Assembly: GCF_018873765.1 (NCBI RefSeq)
Contig: NC_057919.1
Coordinates: forward strand, 66,458,984 to 66,522,983
Source of the DNA: Telopea speciosissima
Taxonomy: Eukaryota; Streptophyta; Magnoliopsida; Proteales; Proteaceae
Direction of reading: 5' to 3'
DNA: 64,000 bases
The first letter of the stretch is position 1, and each line of letters begins with the position of its first letter. Both the position numbers and the translations under genes were made by a program. Positions 1 to 10,700 of the stretch are shown one piece after another. Under the pieces are notes generated by a model. That model ran no database searches, had not been told where the DNA came from, and saw only the letters and a program-made list of their open reading frames with translations.

Positions 1-390
1 TATCTGACTACTGGATTGTTTGGAGACATTGTATGAACTTTAAGGAGCGGCGAAGCCTAATAAATGCAATATTGGAAAATCTTGGCCAGAGCTGTAGGCA
101 TTTAATCATAATTTGCCAAGAATTTTCTCATGAGGTTGTGCCAAAAAAATGGTGGATGGGAAATGACTCAACATGCAAAGCTTCATGCAGATGTCATGGA
201 AAGAAAGGTATTGTTTGATCTACTCAATGTCTCAATCAAATCCATATTTTCTAGGGTTAATATGAGGATACATGGAACCCATCGTTGGCATATTCGTGGT
301 AGCCTAAGTTGGTCGGGTTGAAAATTGACACCCACAGTTGTTGACTGTTGACTTCCAATCGGTTGCAACTTGCGAGCGTATGACAGCGGA

Positions 391-515
391 AGAAAAAAGG
401 GCGTATCCAATGCACGAGGCTCCCCCCACTGCGGGGTCTGGGGATGGTCTTAATGTACGTAGCCTTACCCCTGCTTTCGCATAGAGGCTGTTTCTAGACT
501 CAAACCCGTGAGAGC
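391..515 (-). mobile_element. Au-like SINE fragment, minus strand
   Basis: Read on the minus strand, this has the conserved body of the plant Au SINE: GGGTTTGAGTC (B-box region), AAACAGCCTC, a GCAGGGGTAAGGCT block, CCAGACCCCGCAGT, GGAGCCTCGTGCA, and a terminal T-rich tail (AAAAAA on the plus strand near 391). It matches the better preserved copy at 5887-6050. The tRNA-like head is not clearly preserved and I saw no target duplication, so the copy is probably truncated or old. Confidence 0.7.
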
Positions 516-607
516 GGAAGGGATTGTCTAACTAAGCTGCTAGCTCTAGGAAAACTGTAACCGATATCATTGTTACAACAACCATGATAAGAAATTGAAG
601 TAGAGCA

Positions 608-760
608 TAATGTTTGGTTGGCAAGAAATGGATTTTAAAGGAAAAAATAAATAAGACAAAAACCATTATGACACAATGATTGATTTATGTGTCTTAACTC
701 TCTCCTCAAATTCAAAAAAAAAAAAAAAACAAAAGAATTTTTGCTTTTCTTCACTATCCT
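608..760. mobile_element. Partial MITE sharing a core with 39052-39192
   Basis: The left part TGTTTGGTTGGCAAGAAA and the core AATGATTGATTTATGTGTC followed by CTCTCTCCTCAAATTCAAA also occur in the element at 39052-39192. That copy has clear inverted termini; this one has lost its right terminus or has a diverged one. Non-autonomous; no coding capacity is visible. Confidence 0.5.
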
Positions 761-1044
761 TTTCTTATAACTCTTTTTTTTTATTGTCCTATCTTATTCT
801 CAATAGTTCTTTGAATCGGGGTTCAAAGAAGATTTTCAAAATTACTTCAAAGTAAATTATCATTGGATAAAGGTTGGACAAAGTGTAATCTGTCTCTCTC
901 CCCCCCTCCATGGACATGACTCGTTGCCTTCCTCTTCCTTCCTTCTCCATTGGGCACGGCTGCTATCTCTAGGAATGCTAGCCGTGTATACAACCCTCTC
1001 CCTTATCATTATAGCATTTTCAAGAATTTTCATTGTCTCATATG

Positions 1045-1080
1045 TTTTTTTTTTTTTTTTTTGGGGGGGGGGGGGGGGGG
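1045..1080. repeat. T18G18 compound homopolymer
   Basis: Eighteen T are followed directly by eighteen G. It is one of several T(n)G(n) junctions in the window. Confidence 0.95.
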
Positions 1081-1260
1081 TTGGTTGCAAAGCTTTACAG
1101 ATAAGAACATGTAGTATACATGGACTTCCAAGTACATGCTTCAAGAAACCATGGAGTAAAAATAGGCCAGACAGTCCTACACGAGAAGGACCGAGCCATC
1201 CTGGCAATAGAGACAACCAAACTATTTCCATCCCTTAGAATAAACACAAAATTACATGAC

Positions 1261-1482
1261 TCAAAGATTGAACCCCAGGACTCCATTCGTGCCAATGGAT
1301 TGGAGGGGTGCATCGTAATTAAGCTTAAGATACCCAATTACAGGTGGGCACCATAAACACTGAGTCCCCCACATCAAACAAAGTCCTCTGGTTATAAGAT
1401 GATGATCAATAAAAATCCCAACTGGATAGAGCCAATCATTGCCATGAGTCACAAAAACCGTAGAAATAAATCCACTAGTCAT
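1261..1482 (-). pseudogene. Possible remnant of a LINE-type RNase H region
   Basis: The minus-strand frame contains WCPPVIGYLKLNYDA, which resembles the start of the RNase H-like domain in plant LINEs and related sequences (W-PP--G--KLN-DG). A neighbouring frame at 1095-1337 contains FILRDGNS, compatible with the next strand of that fold after a frameshift. No reverse transcriptase is visible nearby. This is a weak resemblance from pattern reading only. Confidence 0.25.
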
Positions 1483-1685
1483 CTAATAAGCATTCAAGTT
1501 TGAAACTCCATGAAGCGATGGGGCCGCTTTTTGAGCAATAACGGAAGAATTATTTCCCGTGGCCGGTTTTGAGCCGTAAATAAAGAGATATTTCCATGCA
1601 CGCTTGTAGGAGGAGGTTGTGACTTGTGAATGATGAAAACCATTCCTAGCTAAAAGCATGGATAAGTAAATGAGGTGGCCACTAA

Positions 1686-1910
1686 TATAAGGATTAAAAT
1701 CCTCTTCAAATCCTTAATCGCCAAGTGTAGTGTAGTTCGGGGTTGAGAGGTCAACACCTGGCAAGCGTGACATCCAACGGTCTGAGGTTGATTGAGTCAG
1801 TTTTTTTTTTTTCTTTCTCCTCGAGCTCAGCACCGTTGGATGTCGCGCTTTCCAGGTATCAATCTCTCAGCCCCGAACTGTGCTTTTAGGGAATTGGAGA
1901 GGATTTTTCT
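1686..1910. mobile_element. Foldback MITE with long inverted arms
   Basis: The left arm (from AAAATCCTCTTCAAATCC through TAGTTCGGGGTTGAGAGG and GACATCCAACGGTC) pairs with the right arm (GTTGGATGTCGCGCT, TCTCAGCCCCGAACTG, AATTGGAGAGGATTTT). The loop is T-rich, near 1800. A related copy lies at 28316-28522. No coding sequence. The exact ends and target duplication are not resolved. Confidence 0.7.
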
Positions 1911-2723
1911 CCCTAGGATAATGGCAAAATGAAGAGCAACTAGATGTGACGGTAGTACAGAATTGAGGATTGGTGTGATCTCTAATAACCGTTGGGGTGC
2001 CTCATGTACCTTGCCCTAGCTGTCCCACAATTTAATCATGAATACCAACAGTATCGTCTTCTCCGACAATGGCTACCACAACCGAACTATTCAGCACCGA
2101 CGTGGATGTTGAAGAAGGTTCACCATAGTTTTTGCAATATCCAGATTCACTGATATGATGGGCGGGAGCTTTCTCTATTAATCTCATATTGAGCACGTGT
2201 CCATGTAACTCAAATCTACTTTGTTGAGCAGTATTTCTAACCATTGGTCCTCCATGTTTAGGCATATGGTAAAGAGCAACATATTTCGATTCCATGTGGC
2301 CTAACATAACAGAACAATGGCAGTACATAGGCAACCTCTCATATCTGATAACAAGTTCAACACGAACTTCGGAACTACGACGAATTGGAAATAAAACCTT
2401 GGAGGAGCTTCGTTATATCGATATCCGACATATTGCATAGGTTGGCTGAACTACATGCTCTGTATAAGGATATAGTTTTGAGACGACCCAACGTAGATGA
2501 AACGTTTGTTAAGTGCAAACTGCAAGAAACATATAGCAACCCAAAAGTCCACAAATGGAAACATATTGCAACCCGAATCAATGCATCGATCACATCCTGT
2601 TTGCGATGAGGTTTACCAAGAAGAACAAAACCCACTAAAACATTATTCCAAGCTACAATAGCGTTGTCCTCAAATTTGTCCCCTATCACGAAGTTCTTTT
2701 CATTGTCGTTGTCATTGTCATCG

Positions 2724-2749
2724 TCTTCGTCTTCGTCTTCGTCTTCATT
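2724..2749. repeat. GTCTTC hexanucleotide microsatellite
   Basis: About four perfect GTCTTC-type units, preceded by degenerate trinucleotide repeats (TTGTCG/TTGTCA). Confidence 0.8.
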
Positions 2750-3162
2750 TCATACGTTTCTCAAGTACACACATGAAACAACAAGTGTTACCTATTAAAT
2801 GAAAAATATATATATTAAATTTAAAACGCAAAAAAAAATTACAAATTATTGTCAATAAGAAAATTCTTATATCAAATGAGGATTTATTTTTTATGAAAAT
2901 GTTTGGGGACTATGTTGTTGACCCAAAAATATGCATGTGGCATGTTGGTTGAGTTGCAAATTTTGTAATTAAGTGTCAGTCCAAATGTAGTTTGCTAATT
3001 AAGTAACAAATAAAGTTTGAAAAACCAAGTCTACAAAGGAGTGCTCTATAACTTGGATTACCTAATTTAAGTAAGTTTTGAGTCATATGGTTGAATTTGA
3101 CTTTAAAATTTGTGAAGTAAAATCAACAAGTTTAGTACTAGAGTATCCGAAGCTGTGTCGCT

Positions 3163-3400
3163 CTTGGTTGATATTGATAGTTTGATACAGATGGCCGAAT
3201 CAGACCATTTTTCCCTTAAAATATCGATACTATTGATTTTTGGACCATTTTACTCTCAAAATTTCGATAACATTGATTTATGGATCATTTTACCCTCAAA
3301 AGTCAAAGTATTGATACCAGCGATTTTTTGACCCTTTTACCCTCCAGTGATACCAATACCACCGATCTGTATCGATGATGTGACGGCAGTGTATCGGCAC
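3163..3400. repeat. Imperfect ~40-bp tandem units with GATAC-rich ends
   Basis: Three to four diverged units begin with ACCATTTT(A/C)C(C/T)CTCAAAA and contain GATAC(T/C)ATTGAT. The flanking sequence is rich in TATCGAT/GATACC, similar to 33108-33240. It ends about 100 bp upstream of the probable cyclophilin 5' UTR, so it could lie in or near the promoter; no regulatory function is shown by sequence. Confidence 0.5.
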
Positions 3401-3489
3401 ACCGTTCCCCTGGCCGGCTGACCTGCTAATTTCCCAACGAGTACAATTAGAAAAACAAATAACAGATATGAGATAACAGAGGAGGAAAA

Positions 3490-4716
3490 AGGGCCGACTG
3501 GGAACTTCAGAGTTTTGCTTCGTCTCTATCGCAGCCGAATCAGAGAAGAGATTCACAACACACTTAATTTTGTTGCCCGATTTCAAAGCTGTTTCTGGCA
3601 GAGAAAAGTCGATTCGATCTATCTCAGTCACTTTACTGATGGTACGCAGTTCTGTTCGTTGCTCGATATCAAAGCTTCTCTCTTCTTTCGCTCAATTTTG
3701 AATTTTCTTTTTGAATTTTATCTTTTTTAATTAAAGCTTTAGGTGTTATTTTAGTTTAGCTGGTTATTTGTTGCTGTTCTCATATTTCCATTTGTCCTGC
3801 TTCTGCAATTAGATTTCCTTGAAGTCGAATTTTCTTTTTTATCATTTATTTTTGTGATCCTTTCTTCCTCTTCGATCTGGTTTAGTCGACACAGTTTGAT
3901 CGAGTTTTCGATTGCGATTGAATCATGTAAGGTGCGGTTTTTTGGTATCGGTTGAATGAAATTGGGAATGGTACTTTGAATTTTAGAGATTGATGTAATT
4001 AACGTTTTTGAGGACGGCATCTTCCAAACTTTATATGAAGGTTTTTTAAGGATTCTGAAATCTTTCTTTGTCTGCTGAGTTTGTGTGTTGAACTGAAGCC
4101 GCTGCTTACATTTTCTTTCTTCACGCTTTCTTATGGAATATTAGACGGCATGGTTATTGAGCTCTATTCCCTGTTATGACTTACTCGCTGAAGCTCTGTG
4201 GTAATTCCTTAATTTCATAGCATGAGATGAAGTTGCATTTTTGTTTATTAAATGTAACCTTTCTGCATTGTAGGATTTACTTCTGTCAATATATCATTTA
4301 ATGACATATTTGCACTTGCCTCTGAACCTGTTCTCTGCATTTCTAACTATAGTTTTTCTTTTTTCTTGTGTCCTTTCGGAGCAAGGTCATTAAAGTTTTG
4401 AAAAGGAAAATGTGTGTTTTTTGTGTGCGGTTCAAAATTTCCTCCTGATTTTGCAATTTTGGTGATATGAGTTTTTGTCATAGTTTCAGGCCACAATTGA
4501 GGTTTGTGCAGGGTGGGCAATTAATTGAGCTTTGCTTTGATTTGAAGAAATAGAGGTATTTTCTTCATTTTCCATTTCTTTGCCTGGATTGTTAGAAATA
4601 AAGCTTTGTGGTTTTAGTTGCTTGGTCTGAATTTTTGGCATGGTTTTTAAACTGCAGGCTTCCCAAGCAAGAGAGTTAGAAAAAAAAAATAAAATTATAG
4701 CTGAAACTTTCACCTG
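3490..4716 (+). promoter_or_regulatory. CYP21-4: Probable 5' UTR of the cyclophilin gene, with a UTR intron
   Basis: Upstream of the ATG at 4717 a noncoding exon can be proposed that ends at about 3640, with the donor in CTGATG|GTACGC. It is followed by a T-rich intron and an acceptor AAACTGCAG at 4657, with the second exon starting at 4658. A second possible acceptor is ATTATAG at 4700. The transcript start and the choice of acceptor need RNA evidence. Confidence 0.45.
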
Positions 4717-7700
4717 ATGGCGAGGATCAAACCTCAAACATTGCTACTTCAGAGCAAAAGGAAGAAAGGCCCTACTCGCATCAGTGTCACTACTATTATT
4801 ACTTGCAACTTAATTGTTGTGTTGATTATGTTGTGCTTAGTTGCTACCTATAGACATTGGTCTCAAAGGTTGGAGATTTTTTTCCTCTTATAGATCATTT
4901 TATATATTGACTCCTGTTATTTATATGACCTGGTAAAATTAGAAGCCATACCTGGAAGTGCTTAATCATTCATTCTTTTGGTTAACATCCTTTCAATTTG
5001 TGACCAAATTGTCCAACTTATTTGTAGGTCCAGGAACCAACAAGAAGAGTATGGCTTACCAAATCTCCAGGTATCTTTGCTTTGGACTGTGTTTCTGTTA
5101 TTTCACTTTATCCACAGCTTTGCCATGTAACAACTGATATGAATCTAGGTATCTAATGTGGATATTGGGTGATTAACATGTCTCCAGCAGTTGAACTTAT
5201 ATAAGAGAACAGTATTCTGTAGACATAGAAATTCTGGAAAAATGATTTGTAGATTTGAAGGAAGCTTATTTACCTGTAATGCCTTGTGATTTTGGCGGTG
5301 CCTTCTGATAATCAGATTAATGGCTAAATTGTTATTTCATGGATAGGTTATTATTATTATTTTATTATTTTGGGGTTAGATTTGGTTTTTAGAGTTTTGT
5401 TTCTTAAGGATTGGTTATTTATTTTAGTTATTATTTGATTATCCATTTCTATGTTGTAGGATGTGGATCCAAAGAAAATTGATCTTCCTGGTTATGCTGT
5501 AAGTTCCGCCATTTGATTTGCTGTAACAACTTCCATTCTTGGTATGGTGACAATATATTTTCTAGAGCTCGTTATTGTTATTTACTATTTCTTTATTTTC
5601 TTTACCCAGATTTTTCTACTTTTATCACGTGGGAGTAACCAATAACTAGTCACTATAAGTAGTTCTTCTCCCCCCCTTGGGCAAATTAAGTACATTTTAA
5701 TTGTAAACTTAATTTAAAGAGCTACACCCTGTTTCTTTGGAATGAACAGAAGTTTTTTGATGGAAAGCATGAAAAGATACGACACTGACAAGTGTCTTTC
5801 CTCTATAAACAAATTTAGAAACTGGACAAGAAGTCGACAGCCTGGGCACATGTTTTTCCCCTGGTTTAGTGAAGTATCTTACAATTGGGAGCCTCGGTGC
5901 AGTGGTTAAGTGCGCTATTGCAACCTGTTGGTTGCGGGTTCAAAACTTGGAAACAGCCTCTCCTGCGAAGCAGGGGGTAAGGCTGCATACATTTTCCCCT
6001 CCCAGACCCTGCAGTAGCGGGAGCTTCGTGCACTGGGACGTTCTTTTTTTTTTAGTGAAGTATCTTACGAGAAATTGATGCTGCTATTCTTTCGTTATCT
6101 TATCAATTTGGGAGTAAATTATATGTAGTATTTATTTATGGGAAGAGGTTCTCTGATCGGTGGAGTGAAAAGCTAAGGTAATAATGACAGTTGGATGGGA
6201 CTTGAGGGCATTTCAGGAACTTCAAACAATAGGAAGGAGTAATAATAATATCTGGTTGCTGGATTACACTAGACCAGAAAGGAATCTTTCTGGTCCGGCA
6301 ACCAGAAAATTTTTCTCCTTTACTTATCATCCCCATTCCCCAGAAACATTTCTCCAAGTCATTATGTAGATGGAGATTCAAGAGATTAAACCATCTCTAT
6401 ACAGAGCTTGTATATTTAATGTTTCTACAAAATCTTAGTACTATACTAGGAGACACATCTGTATTAGCACGTGTCTTGTTGATATGTCCAAATCGAGAAT
6501 CAATTTGGCCTTCTATTCATTTCTATACCTGATCCCAGAATAGTTGGTGTAGGGTTTCATAGGTTGATTAATGCACTTACCATGAAGAAAATATCTGTAT
6601 AAAGAAGTTTAGGTAATCAGCCAAATAGTTTTCAACTTTCATAAGTGTTTATCTTAAAGTGCTCAATTCTTTTCCTTGGGAAGGAAGGAAATTCATCCAT
6701 AAATAGAGTGAGAAAAATATTTGTTAAAAAAATTTATTGTTATGCTTGGTCTTTGGTGACTTAGAAATTTATTTCTATGCTTGGTTCTGTGCTTTTCTTG
6801 AAGGCTGTTTCAGTTCATGTTTGGTTTTCTTTGCTTTTAGGTCCGTCAAGATCATTATGCTTATTTTGCCCTAATTTCATATTAGATTCTAAACACCTCG
6901 AAAGGTTCGATTACAGTGGAGCTTTATAAGGATGGTTCTCCTGAGATTGTGGATAAATTCATTGATTTGTGGTGAGTTTTAATTTAACATTCTTTGTCTA
7001 AGTCTTACTCGGCAAGCTATTTGCATTTGCCAGTTCAGTTAATGTAGCTTATGTTTGTCAATGGTATTAGATAAATTGAACTACTACCAAACAACTAAGT
7101 TTATTTATTGGGCTGATGTTTGTTGATGGAGTTACACAAACAAACAAATAACTAAGTTTATCTATCCATTGGGGGGTGGAGGGGGGGGGGGCCACAGTTT
7201 ATGGGTTCTTGTATAACTAATTATTTCATTAATCATATGAAGACATCCATTTGGACTTTGAAATTTCACCAAGTCCTATCTTAATTTCATGAGTAATACC
7301 TCCAGCTATTGCTGTTTTAAACTGAAATAGAATTTCTTGTTGCAAAGACTTTTGTTGATCTTAATCTTATGTTAACTAAATAGAGGAAAGAGAGGATTAG
7401 TCTTCTACAACACTCGACCTATGGAACTTGTTGAGATGTTGGGAGTTATAGAGGTATAGTCCCACAGTCCCACTCCGACATCGGTTAAGTTTGGTCCTTG
7501 GTCCCTTCATATACTTGAAGAGCTATCTCCACCTAAAGCCTCAAGGTTTTGGGTTGGACCCTCCAACAGAACTCATTGTATCGACCCAGAGTTCATAAAG
7601 AATCCACCCCAAGTGATGATAATTCGATCGACCTTCAGAATCGATGTGGAACTTCAATCTTCAATCTAAACCTTTTGTGGAACAGCCATTGGAATCAGTT

Positions 7701-10700
7701 GTTGGACTGAATCTATGAGTTGAAGACACACATACCCTCCGAACCTGTAACATATTCAGAAGGGACATCAAATACAGCGGGTTTAAGCTTCACTTATTTC
7801 AGTTCTTGGCCTTCTAACTCTTTAGAACCTTATTCTGAAATGCAACTTGATGCCTTTATCAAATTGAGATTTAATCTTGAATTTGTTACTTTCATGTTCA
7901 ACCATAATTTTAGAGCTTGATGCTTTCTCTTCAATGTTACATGTTAACAATATTGGACTATCATGGAATTTCCTTGATCCAAAATCACCATTGAACATCA
8001 CAACACTGTAGATTGATTCTTGAGCTTGAAATATAGCCGCAAGGGTCAAGAGGATCTGAACCATAAACCAATCGAGTGGGCAGATCCATGGGCCTTCAGG
8101 CTAGCCCATGCAGGCTGGGTGTTGTGGCTCACTCAAAGCCAAATCATGGGACTAGATAGCTTGGGCTGCAAGGTATAATTTTGGTCAAGTTATTTTCTAT
8201 TTTATTTCAGTCTTTGTTTCCTTTTCATGTTAGCCTTTTATTAGTCAAGAAAATGTAATAGTGATAACTTTGGGAATTGTGACTTGTGTCAATGAGACAC
8301 AATCACATGTCTATTTATAATAAATGCAATGAGAGTAAAAGGACAGAAATGCCCCTAGGGTAACACAACATAAAACACCTAGGACAATCCTACCCTTATA
8401 TCCCATATTACAACAATTAGCTTAGGGATTCCTTTTTCTGTACTTTTTACTTTCAGTTTTAGGAAAGTTTCTTGCTAAATGTACAAGGGGACCTTAGAGT
8501 CTCCCCCACAATTTTATGAATGAAGAATTTACTTGCTTTGTGCAATGAGAATCTGTGAGAGGAAGTGAAGTGAGAGACCTCTGGATGAGATAGCCTTCCC
8601 ACCCATTCTTCCCCTTTCTCTTCTCCAATCGATACCTCTCTTCTCCCCTATTCTGAGTTCTAATTTTTGACCTTCTGAGATTCATTGATCCCACTGTTGG
8701 AGCTGTTGATTTCATCCATGGATGTCATCATTGAAGTGTTATCTTTTAGAGTGCAAGAAGGAGAAGAGAAGAAACCTGAAGAGAGCAGCCACGGTTTTGG
8801 TTTGGTGTGTTATGTCTCAAAACAAGAGACTAACATGCTTATATTGAAAAGAATATATAATTACACTCAGGCCCTTGGCCTTATACAAGTGACACATAAA
8901 GTACATAAAATAGGGGTTATGTACATATATACCCCTGATACAACTATTCTTAACACTCCCCCTCAAGCTGGGTGGTATATGTCATACATACCCAGCTTGT
9001 CTAACATAAAACTGAAGTGATGAGAGCTAAGTCCTTTGGTGAAGATGTCTGCCACTTGTTCATTTGTCTTCACAAAAGGAGTACAAATAGTCTTAGATTC
9101 TATCTTCTCCTTGATAAAGTGTCTGTCAACCTCAACATGCTTTGTCCTGTCATGTTGACCCGGATTGTGAGCAATACTTATTGCTGCCTTGTTATTGCAG
9201 TAGAGACTCATAGGCTCAGTTGTCTCAAACCCCAATTCTTGAACAAATTTCTTCAACCATAAGATTTCACACACACCATGAGCCATGGCTCTAGACTCTG
9301 CTTCAGGACTTGACCTTGCTACCACAGGTTGCTTCTTACTTCTCCAGGTGACTAAGTTTCCCCCCAACAAAAGTACAGTATCCTAAGGTGGACCTTCTAT
9401 TAGAAATAGACCCAGCCCAATCAGCATCTGTATAAACTTCGATTCTCAAGTGACCATTCCTAGAGAAGAGAAGACCCTTTCCAGGACATGACTTCAAATA
9501 CCTGAGGATCCTGTAAATTGCATCAAGATGTCCCACCTTAGGTGCATGCATAAACTGACTCACCACTCCAACAGCATAGGTTATGTCAGGTCTGGTCAGG
9601 GAGAGATAGATTAGCTTGCCTACTAATCTCTGATATTTTTCAGCATCCACAAGAGGTGCACCACAATCCTCCCCTAGTTTTTGATTCTGCTCAATAGGGG
9701 AGGAGATTGGTTTGCACCCTAAGTAGCCTGTCTCTGTAAGTAGATCAAGGACAAACTTCCTTTGGCAAACATTGATCTCTTGCTTGGATCTTGAAACTTC
9801 AATCCCCAGAAAATACTTCAATGGACCGAGATCTTTGATCTCAAACTACCGAGCCAAATAAAGCTTAAGTTTTGAGATTTCAGCTTCACTGTTTCCCGTG
9901 ACCACAATGTCATCGACATAAGCAATGAGAGCTGTAATAGTGTTGCCCTTCCTTTGTATAAACAATGTGTGATCAGCTTGACTTTGAGTATACCCATTTT
10001 GTAGGAGGGCTTGTCTAAACCTCTCAAACCAAGCCTTAGGAGACTGTTTGAGTCCATAGAGAGCCTTCCTACGTCGACACACTTTCCCATTGTCACCAGG
10101 ATGCTTGAACCCAGGAGGAGAGTGCATATATACTTCTTCTTCTAGGTCACCATGTAAGAATGCATTCTTTACATCAAGCTGGTACAATGGCCAATCAAGA
10201 TTTGCAGCCATTGAGAGAAGTACACGAATGAAGTTATGCTTGGCCATCGGAGTAAAGGTTTCCTGATAGTCAATGCCATACACCTGTGTATAACCCTTGG
10301 CAACAAGTCTTGCCTTATACCTCTCCACAGTACCATCAGACTTGAACTTGACTGTGAATACCCATCTGCATCCAATAGGGATTCTCCCTTTAGGGAGTTC
10401 AACAAGGTGCCAAGTGTGATTCTTCTCAAGAGCCAACGTTTCTGTGTTCATTGCTTCTCTCCATTTTGGATCTGTCATAGCCTCTGCTACATTCTTGGGA
10501 ATAGAGATGGATGAGATAGCTACAGTGAAGGCTATACCTGTAAGGGAGATAGAATCATAGGAAACAAACTTGGCAATGGGATTAGTACATGCCCGAGTTC
10601 CCTTGCGGTGAGCAATAGGAAGATCTAAGTCTGAGGATGTAGAAGTAGAGGAAGGTATACCTGTCTCGATGAATGGAGTCTCAGGATGAGGAGACGAAGA

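Larger units (their letters stand above)
1..3480. other. Intergenic region left of the cyclophilin gene
   Basis: No intact gene can be supported here. The stretch holds an Au-like SINE fragment (about 391-515), a partial MITE (608-760), a T18G18 homopolymer junction (1045-1080), a foldback MITE (1686-1910), a hexanucleotide GTCTTC microsatellite (about 2724-2749) and AT-rich single-copy-like DNA. Minus-strand reading frames at 1261-1482 and 2032-2689 show no family I recognise with confidence. The first has a WCPP...KLNYD stretch reminiscent of the RNase H region of plant LINEs. Confidence 0.7.

Noticed and set aside
924-1238. Open frame across the T18G18 tract
   Set aside because: It is generated by homopolymer (poly-Phe/poly-Gly) and has no family resemblance.
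5883-6050. A tRNA gene
   Set aside because: A- and B-box-like elements are present, but the sequence does not fold as a tRNA, continues into the Au SINE body and has a long target duplication.
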